This document shows, piece by piece, positions 27,413-36,417 of a DNA stretch of 64,000 nt (positions within the stretch are counted from its first letter, which is position 1; every line of letters starts with the position of its first letter). Both the position numbers and the translations under genes were made by a program. The stretch is from the NCBI GenBank assembly GCA_014650015.1, contig BMUD01000009.1:246150-310149 (forward strand), in the 5' to 3' direction. Under the pieces are notes generated by a model. It was not told where the DNA came from. It did no database searches and was given only the letters and a program-made list of their open reading frames with translations. Source of the stretch: Streptomyces griseoloalbus (lineage in GTDB: Bacteria; Actinomycetota; Actinomycetes; Streptomycetales; Streptomycetaceae).

Positions 27413-28291
27413 ATGTCGCGGCCGAACCTGACCACCTCCATCGCCACGCGCCTCGTGGACCTCCTGCGGCGCAGCGGCCTCGAAGAGGGGGCGCACGTCA
27501 CCGAGCAGTGGGCGGCGGACGAGCTGGACGTCTCGCGCACACCGGCCCGTAAGGCGATGACCTTCCTCGCCGAGGTCGGCATCCTCAGGCGCGAGCCGAA
27601 TCGGGGATTCTTCCTGGCCCGCGCCGCCGCCACTTTGACCAGGACGGACCTCTCGGCGGGCGCCGACGTCGAGGAGGACGCGTACTTCCGGATCGCGGAC
27701 GACTACATCGGGGGCCGGTTCACCGGCCCGTTCACCGCGGCTGACGTCAGCCGCGGCTACGGCCTGACGTCCCGCCAGGCCGACCGGGTCCTGGCCCGCA
27801 TGGAGTCCGAAGACCTGGTGCGCCGCAAGGCCGGTGGACGCGGCTGGGAGTTCCAGCAGGTGCTGTCGACGACGAAGGCGCACGATCAGAGCTATCGCTT
27901 CCGCATGATCATCGAGCCGAACGCCCTGCTGGAGCCCGGCTTCGCGGTCGACCCGGGGGTCGCGGCCGTGCACCGCCGGCAACAGGAGGCCCTGCTGCGC
28001 GGCGACATCCTGCTCCTGCCCCGGGCCGAGCTGTTCCACGTCAACGCCTCGTTCCACGAGATGCTCGTGAGCTTCTCGGGCAACCAGTTCCTCCTCGACG
28101 CCGCCCGCCGCCAGCACCGGCTGCGCCGCCTCATCGAATACCGCCACCAGGTCGACCGCTCCCGCCTGGCGGGCCAGGCCCGCGAGCACCTGCACCTGCT
28201 CGACCTGATCGAGGACGGCAAGCTCGAGGAAGCCGCCGCGTTCCTGCGCCGCCACCTGGACACGGTCCGCATCATCAAGACTCAGGGCTGA
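27413..28291 (+). CDS. GntR/FadR-type transcriptional regulator
   Basis: The 292-residue regulator has an N-terminal winged helix-turn-helix (about 8-66: VTEQWAADELDVSRTPARKAMTFLAEVG), a second winged-helix-like segment (about 85-150: PFTAADVSRGYGLTSRQADRVLARMESEDLV), and a C-terminal FCD-type effector domain (SYRFRMIIEPNALLEPGF...LFHVNASFHEMLVSFSGNQFL...). Such domains usually bind organic acids. The start at 27413 has GAAGAG upstream; ATG 27374 would add 13 residues. It is divergent from the rraA-like gene and upstream of the aconitase operon, and matching operator-like sites sit before both. Confidence 0.82.
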   Translation: MSRPNLTTSIATRLVDLLRRSGLEEGAHVTEQWAADELDVSRTPARKAMTFLAEVGILRREPNRGFFLARAAATLTRTDLSAGADVEEDAYFRIADDYIGGRFTGPFTAADVSRGYGLTSRQADRVLARMESEDLVRRKAGGRGWEFQQVLSTTKAHDQSYRFRMIIEPNALLEPGFAVDPGVAAVHRRQQEALLRGDILLLPRAELFHVNASFHEMLVSFSGNQFLLDAARRQHRLRRLIEYRHQVDRSRLAGQAREHLHLLDLIEDGKLEEAAAFLRRHLDTVRIIKTQG

Positions 28292-28351
28292 TCACCTCCC
28301 AGGGCGCTCCTCCGTCGCCACCGGCCGCTCAAGATTTCCCCGTTCCCACAG

Positions 28352-28379
28352 TTGTATCAATCGACAGCTTGAGACAATA
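28352..28379 (+). promoter_or_regulatory. GntR-type operator in the second-aconitase promoter
   Basis: TTGTATCAA (28352-28360) and TTGAGACAA (28369-28377) form a 9-bp inverted repeat with one mismatch and an 8-base spacer. The site aligns with 27294-27321 at 20 of 29 positions, with conserved TTG, CAATC and ACAAT blocks. Confidence 0.6.
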
Positions 28380-28440
28380 TGGCTCCCGCCCGGCGCCGTG
28401 CGCCCGTGAGCTCCGCCCTCCCGTAACGACAGCAGGGACC

Positions 28441-31083
28441 ATGAGCACGAACTCCATCGCCACCGCCGTCCTGTCCGCCGACGGTCACTCGTACCGCTAT
28501 CAGCCGCTGGACGGGCTGCTGCCTGCCGAGCGGCTCGCCGAGTTGCCGTACGCGGTGCGGGTGTTGCTGGAAAACGTCGCCCGCCGCTCCCCCACCGCAC
28601 TCGACGACGTACTCGCCCGCGCCCGGACGGGAGACGGTGACTGCGAGCTCCCGGTGCACCCGAACCGGATCATGCTGCACGACACAACGTGTCTGCCCGC
28701 CCTCGCCGACTTCGCCGCCCTGCGCGACAGCGTCGCCGAACTGGGTGGCGATCCGGGGCGGCTGCAGCCGGCCGTACCCGTGGACCTGACCGTCGACCAC
28801 TCGGTCATCGTCGAGGAGTACGGGCACCCCGACGCCGTCGAACGCAACCTGCTCATCGACTTCCGGCGCAACAGCGAACGGTACGCGTTCGTGAAGTGGG
28901 CCGAACGAAACCTCAACGGCTTCCGGGTCGTGCCGCCGGGGACCGGCATCATCCACCAGGTCAACATGGAGGTCCTGGCCCGTGTGGTATGGCGCGAGGA
29001 CGCCGCGGACGGCGGGCCGCCGTGGCTGCACCCGGACGTGCTCGTCGCCACCGACAGTCACACCCCGATGATCAACGCGCTCGGTGTGGTGGGCTGGGGC
29101 GTAGGCGGGCTGGAGGGGCAGGCCGCCATGCTGGGAGAGCCGGTCACCATCCCCTACCCGCGCGTGGTGGGCGTGCGCCTGGCCGGTCGGCTGCGGCCCG
29201 GCGTCGGGGCCACCGATCTGGCCCTCACCCTGACCGAACTGCTGCGCGCCAAGGGGGTAGTGGACCGGTTCGTGGAATTCTGTGGCCCCGGTGTCGCCAC
29301 CCTCGGGTGGGCGGAGCGGGCCGCGGTCTCCAACATGGCACCCGAGTACGGGGCGACCTGCGTCTACTTCCCGTACGACGACGAAACCGCCGCCTACCTG
29401 CGGCTGACCGGCCGCGACGAGGCACACGTACGACTCGTCGACGCCTACCTGAGCGCACAGGGCCTCAAGTGCACCACCAGCAGTCCCGAGCCCGTCTACG
29501 ACGACGTCATCGATCTCGACCTGGCGACAGTGGAGCCGAGCCTCGCCGGGCCCGACCTGCCCCACCAGAGGCTTCCGCTGTCCCGGGTGCCCGGCTCCTT
29601 CAGGCCCACCACCCACCGGCCCGCGACGACGACGGCCTTCGGCGAGCCGCTCCCCGAGGGGCCGGTCGCCATCGCCGCGATCACCAGCTGCACCAACACC
29701 GCCAATCCGACACTGATCGTGCAGGCCGCCCTCCTCGCCGAACGGGCACGGCAGGCCGGGATCACGGCGAAACCGTGGGTCAAGACGTCTCTGTCCCCCG
29801 GCTCACGGGTCGTCCAGGACTACCTGCGCGAGGCCGGGCTCCTGGTCCCCCTGGCGGAGACCGGCTTCCATGTCGTCGGTTTCGGCTGCATGACCTGCAT
29901 CGGCAACTCGGGCCCGCTCCATCCCGAGCTGGAGCGGCTCGCCACCGACGCCCGCATCGACCCGGTGGCCGTCCTGTCCGGCAACCGCAACTTCGCCGGC
30001 CGCGTCAACCCGCGCATCAGCCAGTCCTACCTCGCGTCGCCGCCGCTGGTCGTGGCGTACGCGCTGGCCGGTTCGGTCCTGCACGACTTCGAACGCGATC
30101 CACTCGGCACCGACGCCGCCGGCACCCCCGTCTTCCTGAAGGACCTGTGGCCCACCGACGAGGAGGTCGCCGCGCGCGTCGCCACCTGCGTACGGCCCGA
30201 GTTGTTCCGGGCCAACGCGACCCGGTTGCACGAGGGAACCCAGGCGTGGCGCGACATCAAGGCTCCCGACGGCATCCGTTACCCGTGGAGTGAGGACTCG
30301 ACGTACATTCGTCGCCCCCCGCACCTCACGCGTCTGCCCGGGACCCCGCCCGACAGGCTGTGCATCAAGCGCGCCAGGGTGCTGTTGGTGCTGGGAGATG
30401 ACGTCACCACCGACCACATTTCTCCGGCCGGCGCCATTCCGGCGCGCAGTGCTGCCGGGCGCTGGCTGGCCGAGCGCGGTGTGGCCCGTCGTGATCTCAA
30501 CCAGTACTCCACCCGCCGCAGCAACCACGAGGTCATGCTTCGTGGCGCGTTCACCAACGCCGCCGTCCGCAACCGGCTCCTCGACCCGCCGGGCGACTAC
30601 AAGGGCGGTCACGCGTACACCGCCGACCGCAGCGCCGTTCTGCCCGTCCACGAAGCCGCCCCGACCTACCGCGCGGCAGGCCACGACCTGGTCGTCGTCG
30701 CGGGCCGCAACTACGGCGCCGGATCAAGCCGCGACTGGGCCGCGAAGGCGCAGGCTCTGCTGGGGGTGCGGGCGGTGATCGCCGAGTCGTACGAGCGCAT
30801 CCACCGCAACAACCTGATCGGCATGGGTGTGCTGCCGCTGGAGTTCGCGGACGGAGACGGAGCCTCGGCTCACGTCTTCACCGGCGAGGAGGAACTGTCC
30901 TTCGACGGCCTCGACGCTCCGCACGTGGGCGAGAATCCCGTCGCGTTGCACATCAGCCGGCCCGACGGCTCCCGCACCACCGCCCGCCTCCGACTGCGCC
31001 TGCAGACCCGTCAGGAACTCGCCTACCTGCGTCACGGCGGAGTCCTGCCGTACGTGGTGCGTCGTGCGGTCGCGGCGTCCTAG
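28441..31083 (+). CDS. Second aconitase (AcnA/IRP-type hydratase)
   Basis: The 880-residue aconitase-superfamily enzyme has all three Fe-S cysteines, Cys417 in ITSCTNTANPT and Cys483/Cys486 in [13 protein letters not shown]. It also has VDHSVIVEEYG, the [16 protein letters not shown]-like C-terminal swivel motif and [17 protein letters not shown]. It should isomerise a tricarboxylate such as citrate or aconitate. It is clearly diverged from the housekeeping aconitase at 56348-59065 in the same window. Location after a GntR regulator and before an ABC importer implies catabolism of an imported acid rather than the TCA cycle. AGGGAC precedes the ATG. Confidence 0.88.
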   Translation: MSTNSIATAVLSADGHSYRYQPLDGLLPAERLAELPYAVRVLLENVARRSPTALDDVLARARTGDGDCELPVHPNRIMLHDTTCLPALADFAALRDSVAELGGDPGRLQPAVPVDLTVDHSVIVEEYGHPDAVERNLLIDFRRNSERYAFVKWAERNLNGFRVVPPGTGIIHQVNMEVLARVVWREDAADGGPPWLHPDVLVATDSHTPMINALGVVGWGVGGLEGQAAMLGEPVTIPYPRVVGVRLAGRLRPGVGATDLALTLTELLRAKGVVDRFVEFCGPGVATLGWAERAAVSNMAPEYGATCVYFPYDDETAAYLRLTGRDEAHVRLVDAYLSAQGLKCTTSSPEPVYDDVIDLDLATVEPSLAGPDLPHQRLPLSRVPGSFRPTTHRPATTTAFGEPLPEGPVAIAAITSCTNTANPTLIVQAALLAERARQAGITAKPWVKTSLSPGSRVVQDYLREAGLLVPLAETGFHVVGFGCMTCIGNSGPLHPELERLATDARIDPVAVLSGNRNFAGRVNPRISQSYLASPPLVVAYALAGSVLHDFERDPLGTDAAGTPVFLKDLWPTDEEVAARVATCVRPELFRANATRLHEGTQAWRDIKAPDGIRYPWSEDSTYIRRPPHLTRLPGTPPDRLCIKRARVLLVLGDDVTTDHISPAGAIPARSAAGRWLAERGVARRDLNQYSTRRSNHEVMLRGAFTNAAVRNRLLDPPGDYKGGHAYTADRSAVLPVHEAAPTYRAAGHDLVVVAGRNYGAGSSRDWAAKAQALLGVRAVIAESYERIHRNNLIGMGVLPLEFADGDGASAHVFTGEEELSFDGLDAPHVGENPVALHISRPDGSRTTARLRLRLQTRQELAYLRHGGVLPYVVRRAVAAS

Positions 31084-31267
31084 GCCGAGAGCGCAACCAC
31101 GCCGAAGCGCCGCGCGGCGCCGCATGGCCGACCGGACACGCCCGGCCGCCGCCATCGACCGCCCTCCACCACGTCTTTCGTACTCACGCTCCACCGGCGT
31201 CACCCGACCCCGCCGGTCTCTCGAAGCAGCTGACAGCGCCGTCGCGCCCCCTACGAGAAGAGCCGCC

Positions 31268-32434
31268 ATGTCCTCCATCCCCCTCGGGCCCGCACCGGAC
31301 CCGGCAACCCGCCCCTCCCGCCGTCGCCTCCTGCGGGGCGCCGCCGCCGTCGGAGGTCTCGCCGTCCTGAGCGGCCCGCTCTCCGCCTGCACCGCCGACG
31401 AGGCGAACGCCGCCGCCCCGCAAGCCCCCGCGTACTACCCCGCCTCCTACGACACGATCGTCGACGCCTCGCGGCGGGAACGGAAACTGCTGATCTACTC
31501 GAACACCTCGCAGACCAATTGGCAGCCGGTCTTCGACGCGTTCGCGCGGCGCTACCCCTGGCTGTCGGACATCCGCGCCACCAACCTCGGCGGCTCCGCC
31601 GTCTATGAGCGCTACTACAGCGAATCCGCCGCCGGCACCTGCCCCGCCGACGTGCTGGCCAACAACGCGGGTCCGCTGTGGGGCGACTACGCGACCCGGG
31701 ACGCCGCCGCCGACTACCGCTCGCCGGAGAAGGACCACCTGCCCGACTGGGCCGAGCTGCTGCCCGGCGTATGGGCCATGTCGACGGACCCGGTCGCTCT
31801 CATCTACAACCGCAAGACCCTCGCCGCGGACCAGTTTCCCGACGGCCTGCGGTCGCTGGCGGCGATCGTGGAGGCACAGCCGACCCGCTTCCGTGGAAAG
31901 GTCGGCGTGTACGACCCGACCAACGCTTACGGCTACGCCAGCAACCAGGGCTACACGTCGAACGTCGCGGGCGGCTGGGACACGTTCCGGCGGCTGCTGC
32001 CGTTCGCCCACGCGGACCACTCCTCCGGCACGCTCGTGGAGAAGGTCGTCTCCGGCGAGTACGACTTCTCCATCAACCTCAGCGGCGGCGTCGCCATCCC
32101 GGCCGCCGAGCACAGCGGCGGCCTGCTGGGCTGGAGCTACTACGCGGAGGGCACCGTCGTCATGCCGCGCGGGGTGTCCATCGTGAAGACCGCCCCGCAC
32201 CCGAACGCGGCCCGCCTCTTCCTGGACTTCCTGCTCTCCGCCGACGGCCAAGCGAAGGTCGCGGAAGGGGGATTGGTGCCGTACCGGCCGGACGTTCGCC
32301 AGGACGCCATGGACAGCCTGCAGGACATGCGGCGCGAGCTCGGCGCGGACCGCGTCCATCTCTACCGGCCCGTGCAGGTGCCGGAGCGCGTGCAGGAGGC
32401 GTACGTCGCGCGCTGGGAGAAGACGGCCGGCTGA
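31268..32434 (+). CDS. ABC transporter substrate-binding protein (Fe3+/polyamine-type, Tat lipoprotein)
   Basis: The 388-residue exported protein has a twin-arginine-like signal (SRRRLLRGAAAVGG) ending in lipobox LSAC. The type-2 binding fold begins ERKLLIYSNTSQTNWQPVFDAFARRYPW and includes YNPDPTNAYGY-like and FDFLLSADGQAKVAE segments of the FbpA/PotD/phosphonate superfamily. The ligand is unknown; the co-clustered aconitase and RraA-like enzyme favour an organic acid, free or as a metal complex. It starts 184 bases after the aconitase and 54 bases before the permease. Confidence 0.82.
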   Translation: MSSIPLGPAPDPATRPSRRRLLRGAAAVGGLAVLSGPLSACTADEANAAAPQAPAYYPASYDTIVDASRRERKLLIYSNTSQTNWQPVFDAFARRYPWLSDIRATNLGGSAVYERYYSESAAGTCPADVLANNAGPLWGDYATRDAAADYRSPEKDHLPDWAELLPGVWAMSTDPVALIYNRKTLAADQFPDGLRSLAAIVEAQPTRFRGKVGVYDPTNAYGYASNQGYTSNVAGGWDTFRRLLPFAHADHSSGTLVEKVVSGEYDFSINLSGGVAIPAAEHSGGLLGWSYYAEGTVVMPRGVSIVKTAPHPNAARLFLDFLLSADGQAKVAEGGLVPYRPDVRQDAMDSLQDMRRELGADRVHLYRPVQVPERVQEAYVARWEKTAG

Positions 32435-32488
32435 GCCGCCACCGCCCCCACCGCCCCCCTGCCTTCAACCCGTTCGTACGGAGTCGCC

Positions 32489-34258
32489 ATGGCCATCCAG
32501 ACACCCCCGGCGCCACCCGCCCCGTCCCGCACCCCGCGCGCGGGCGAGCTCGGCACACCCCAGTACCGGCGCCTGTTCGGCGCCGGACGTGAAGTCACCA
32601 TTCACTGGCTGACGTTCCTGGTCACCGCCGTGCTCGTCCTCTCCCCAGTCGTTCCGATCCTCTACCAGTCGGTCCGGAATCAACCGCTGTACGCGGCGGG
32701 CGGCGCCTTCACCCTCTCGAACTACACCCACCTGTTCAGCGAGGCGGGCTTCGGTTCGATCATCCTCGACACCCTGCTCTTCGCCGTCCTGACGACGGTG
32801 TTCGCGCTTGCCATCGCGGTGCCGATGGCGATCCTGCTGGAGCGCACCCGCTTCCCCGCCGCCCGCCTGTTCGGCCAGGTGCTGCGCTGGCCCATCTACA
32901 TCTCTCCGCTCGTCCTGGCCTTCGGCTGGATCGTCGTCTACGGCCCGGCCGGCTTTCTGACCAGCGCGGTGCGCGAGGGCTTCGGCTGGGTTCCGTGGAA
33001 CCTGTACTCCCTGCCCGGCATGGCGTTCGTCGAGGCCGTCGCGCAGGTCCCCATCGCCTATCTGTTCTGCGCCAACGCGCTGGCCGCGTCCGACACCTCA
33101 CTGGAGAACGCGGCCCGCAGCGTCGGCGCGGGGCCCCTGCGCATCCTGCGCTCGGTCGTGGTGCCGATGCTGCGTCCACCGATGCTCTACGCGGGTCTGC
33201 TGATCTTCGGAACGGCGATCGAGACCCTTTCCATCCCGCTCATCCTGGGCGAGCCCGCCGGCATCACCCTCTTCTCCAACTTCCTCTACGAGCAGGGCAT
33301 CGACTCGATCAACCCGGACTACGGCCTGCTGGGCGCGGCGTCCACCTTCATGCTGCTCACCACGATCGCCCTGGTCGTGTTCCAGACGCGGCTGCTGGGG
33401 CACGCCCAGCGGTTCGTGTCGGTGCGCGGCAAGGCGACCCGCTCCGACCTGCTCGACATCGGCGCCTGGAAGTGGCTGGGCTTCGCCTTCGTCGGTCTGT
33501 ACGTCGTGTTCGGCGCGCTGCTGCCGATGCTCGCGCTGGTCCTGCGCGCGTTCACCTCGCTGCTCACCCCGCTGGTGAACCCGTTCGACCTGCTCACCCT
33601 GGACAACTTCCGCCTGATCTTCGACTACGCGCCCTACACCGAGTCGATCGTCAACAGCATCACCGTCGCCTTCGTGGGCGCGGTCGCCGTGACCCTGTTC
33701 GGCACGGTGGTGGTCCTCGTGGCCCGCCGCTCCGACTTCCGCTTCGCCCGGCTCCTGGAGACGACCGCACAGTCACCGCACGCGGTCCCGGGCCTGATCG
33801 TCGGCATCGGCCTGTTCTGGGCCTTCACCTGGATGCCCGGCGGCGACCTGGTACGCGGCACGCTCTTCGCGCTGATCATCGCCTTCGCCATACGGGCGCT
33901 TCCGTCCGCGTACGGCGCGATCTCCCCGGCGACCATGCAGCTCGGAGCCGAACTCGACAACGCCGCACGGGTCGCCGGCGCCGACTGGTGGCGCACGGTG
34001 TCCCGCGTCCTGATCCGCCTGCTCGTGCCCGCGATGCTCGCCTCGTTCCTGCTCATCTGGACCCAGATGATCCGCGAGTACGCCCCCGCCATGTTCCTCG
34101 CCGGAGCCGAGTCGCAGGTCATCGGCACCACCGCCATCGACCTGTGGACCCAGGGCGAGACCGGCTCCGTCGCCGCCCTCGCCACCCTCCAGATCGCCGT
34201 CACCGCCCTCGTCGCCGGCCTCGCCGGTCTCCTCATGAAGGGGAAGAAGCATGCCTGA
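32489..34258 (+). CDS. ABC transporter permease with two fused permease domains (FbpB-like)
   Basis: The 589-residue protein contains two binding-protein-dependent permease domains in one chain, about residues 45-300 and 325-585, each with six or so membrane helices and an EAA-type loop (SLENAARSVGAGPLRILRSVVVPMLRP; ELDNAARVAGADWWRTVSRVLIRLLVP). This is the architecture of Fe3+ and 2-aminoethylphosphonate-type importers. CGGAG precedes the ATG. The last 8 bases overlap the ATPase gene, so stoichiometric production is likely. Confidence 0.88.
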   Translation: MAIQTPPAPPAPSRTPRAGELGTPQYRRLFGAGREVTIHWLTFLVTAVLVLSPVVPILYQSVRNQPLYAAGGAFTLSNYTHLFSEAGFGSIILDTLLFAVLTTVFALAIAVPMAILLERTRFPAARLFGQVLRWPIYISPLVLAFGWIVVYGPAGFLTSAVREGFGWVPWNLYSLPGMAFVEAVAQVPIAYLFCANALAASDTSLENAARSVGAGPLRILRSVVVPMLRPPMLYAGLLIFGTAIETLSIPLILGEPAGITLFSNFLYEQGIDSINPDYGLLGAASTFMLLTTIALVVFQTRLLGHAQRFVSVRGKATRSDLLDIGAWKWLGFAFVGLYVVFGALLPMLALVLRAFTSLLTPLVNPFDLLTLDNFRLIFDYAPYTESIVNSITVAFVGAVAVTLFGTVVVLVARRSDFRFARLLETTAQSPHAVPGLIVGIGLFWAFTWMPGGDLVRGTLFALIIAFAIRALPSAYGAISPATMQLGAELDNAARVAGADWWRTVSRVLIRLLVPAMLASFLLIWTQMIREYAPAMFLAGAESQVIGTTAIDLWTQGETGSVAALATLQIAVTALVAGLAGLLMKGKKHA

Positions 34259-35336
34259 GCTGGTCGTCGAGAACATCAAGAAGTCCTTCCACGGAACCTC
34301 CGTCCTGGAGGACATCAACTTCACCGTCGCCGACGGGGAGTTCTTCACGCTGCTCGGCCCGTCGGGCTGCGGCAAGTCCACTACGCTGTCGTGCGTCGCG
34401 GGCCTGGAGACCCCCGACTCGGGCACCATCCGCGTCGGCGACCAGGTCTTCTTCGACGGCACCCCTCACCACACGGTGCCACCGGAGGGCCGCAACCTCG
34501 GCCTGGTCTTCCAGTCGTACGCGCTCTGGCCGCACATGACCATCGCCGACAACCTCGCCCTGCCGCTCAAGCTCCGCAAGGTGACCAAGGAGGAGCGGCG
34601 GCGCCTCATCGACGACGCCCTCGCCAAGGTCGACATGGCGCACCTGCGCGACCGCTACCCCCACCAGCTCTCCGGCGGCCAGCAGCAGCGCGTCGCCCTG
34701 GCCCGGGGCATCGTCTACTCCCCCGGTGTCCTGCTCCTGGACGAGCCCCTGTCCAACCTCGACGCCAAGATGCGCGACCAGGCCCGCGTCTGGCTCAAGG
34801 ACCTCCAGCGCGAGGTCGGCATCACCACCGTCTACGTCACCCACGACCAGGTCGAGGCGATGTCCCTGTCCGACCGCATCGCCGTGTTCATGCACGGCCG
34901 CCTCCAGCAGGTCGGTACCCCCACCGAGATCTACGAGACCCCCGCCACCCCCGAGGTCGCCGGTTTCATCGGCCGGTGCAACCTCCTCGAAGGCCGCGTC
35001 GGCTCCACCGAGGGTGGGACCGTACAGGTGGAACTCGGCACGACGGGCCAGCGTTTGAAGGTGGCCGGCACCGGCTCGGCGGGGGCGTCCGCCACCGTGG
35101 GCCTGCGCTCCGAACGCATCACGCTCACCGACCGTGCGGACGCCCCGCACGACGGTGCCGTCAATGTGCTGCGGGCGAGGATCGAGCAGTGCTCGTACAC
35201 CGGTGCGCGATTCGAGTACGAACTGAGCGTCGGTGACCTGCGCGTCCACGCCGAGAGCCCCGTCCGCCACACCGCCGGCGAGATCAACCTGCTCATCCGC
35301 CCCGAGGACTGCCTGCTGTACCCGGCGGCGGACTGA
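34251..35336 (+). CDS. ABC transporter ATP-binding protein (FbpC/PotA type)
   Basis: The 361-residue ATPase has Walker A GPSGCGKST, Q-loop LVFQSYALWPHMT, signature LSGGQQQRVALARG, Walker B VLLLDEPLSNLD and the switch His in YVTHDQ. A C-terminal TOBE-like regulatory domain follows (about 245-360). It energises the fused permease. As the last gene of the aconitase/importer unit it makes this the only complete importer among the three binding-protein-dependent systems of the first 36 kb. Confidence 0.9.
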   Translation: MPELVVENIKKSFHGTSVLEDINFTVADGEFFTLLGPSGCGKSTTLSCVAGLETPDSGTIRVGDQVFFDGTPHHTVPPEGRNLGLVFQSYALWPHMTIADNLALPLKLRKVTKEERRRLIDDALAKVDMAHLRDRYPHQLSGGQQQRVALARGIVYSPGVLLLDEPLSNLDAKMRDQARVWLKDLQREVGITTVYVTHDQVEAMSLSDRIAVFMHGRLQQVGTPTEIYETPATPEVAGFIGRCNLLEGRVGSTEGGTVQVELGTTGQRLKVAGTGSAGASATVGLRSERITLTDRADAPHDGAVNVLRARIEQCSYTGARFEYELSVGDLRVHAESPVRHTAGEINLLIRPEDCLLYPAAD

Positions 35337-35682
35337 GAAGCCGTACCCTGACGGGCGAGGCCCGCGGACTTCCCCGCCTGGGGCCGGGTCCACGCCTTCT
35401 ACGAACGTCTTCCACGCACGCGATGCGGCCGACCGCTGGGCGGGCACCGTGCGGTCGTGGCCCTCGGTGTCGCAGCGCACGGCCGGGGCCGGGCCGGGGA
35501 CGGCCGCGGCGACGAGGGTCACCGGTCTGCCGCCGGGGCGCCAGGCGCACAGCCCGACTCTCCCCTCACGGCGGCGTGTCCACCCTGGACGTCCGCTCCC
35601 CCGAGGTCCCGCCACGGGTCCCGGCCGCCCTTCTCGGATCGCGGGGCGAGGGCGGGGCGGCGTCGCGTGGGACCCTGGCCGT
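35337..35682. other. Spacer after the ABC operon
   Basis: No gene is visible in these 346 bases. Codon bias is lost in every frame. GACCCT at 35671-35676, 6 bases before the next ATG, could be a -10 for a leaderless transcript. Confidence 0.5.
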
Positions 35683-36123
35683 ATGAACGACACCGCCCTG
35701 CTCGTGATCGTCGACGCCGCGAATGTCGTCGGGTCGGTGCCCGACGGATGGTGGCGGGACCGGCGGGGCGCCGCCGAGCGGCTGCGCGACCACCTGGCCA
35801 CGCGGGGCCTGCCGGGCCGCTCCGGCCCGGTGGAGATCGTCCTGGTGGTGGAGGGGGCGGCCCGCGGGGTGGACTCGGTCCCGGGCGTCCGGGTGGCCGC
35901 GGCCCCGGGCAGCGGCGACGACGAGATGGTCGCCCTGGTGACCGGGGCCGGCGACCGCCCCGTCCTGGTCGTCACGGCCGACCGCGAACTGCGCCGCAGG
36001 GTGACCTCACTGGGCGCGGAGGTCACCGGCCCACGCACGGTGCGGCACGCCGGGCCTGCGGGCGGGAGTTCCCCGTCCCGGGCGTCCGACGAGCCGGGCA
36101 TCCGGCGGCGAGTCAACGAGTAG
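35683..36123 (+). CDS. NYN/PIN-like nuclease-fold protein
   Basis: The 146-residue protein has the acidic positions of PIN-like folds: LLVIVDAANVVGS at the start, a GSGDDEMVALV motif in the middle and LVVTADRELRRRV towards the end. This suggests a small metal-dependent RNase or an inactive relative. The C terminus is basic and disordered. No partner gene is adjacent. The absence of a Shine-Dalgarno and GACCCT 6 bases upstream suggest a leaderless message. The assignment is from motif layout only. Confidence 0.72.
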   Translation: MNDTALLVIVDAANVVGSVPDGWWRDRRGAAERLRDHLATRGLPGRSGPVEIVLVVEGAARGVDSVPGVRVAAAPGSGDDEMVALVTGAGDRPVLVVTADRELRRRVTSLGAEVTGPRTVRHAGPAGGSSPSRASDEPGIRRRVNE

Positions 36124-36417
36124 GGCCGTCGCAGGCCCGGCGTGCCGCTCACGGAGGCGGTCGAACGGACGTGGGCGGGGTGTGGGCGGGGGTGCGGGCG
36201 GGGCTGGGCCGGGTTCCGTCGGCCGGGACGTGTCCGACGGCTGCCGGGCGATCCGCGCACGGCGCGCGGGCCGTGGGCCGTGGGCCCGAGGTCGGGCGTC
36301 GAGTGCCGGGTGCCGAATGTCGAATGTCGGGTGTCGGGCGTGGCCGGAAGGGATTCCCGTGGATCCGGGGCTGGGCGGCGCGGGGCGGGGCCCCGGGGCC
36401 GGGAGGATGTCGGCGCG
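36124..36417. other. Low-complexity G-rich spacer
   Basis: The 294 bases are strongly G-biased on the plus strand and contain short imperfect repeats (GGGCCGTGGGCC around 36268 and GTCGAATGTCGGGTGTCGGG around 36320). I see no gene. Confidence 0.5.
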
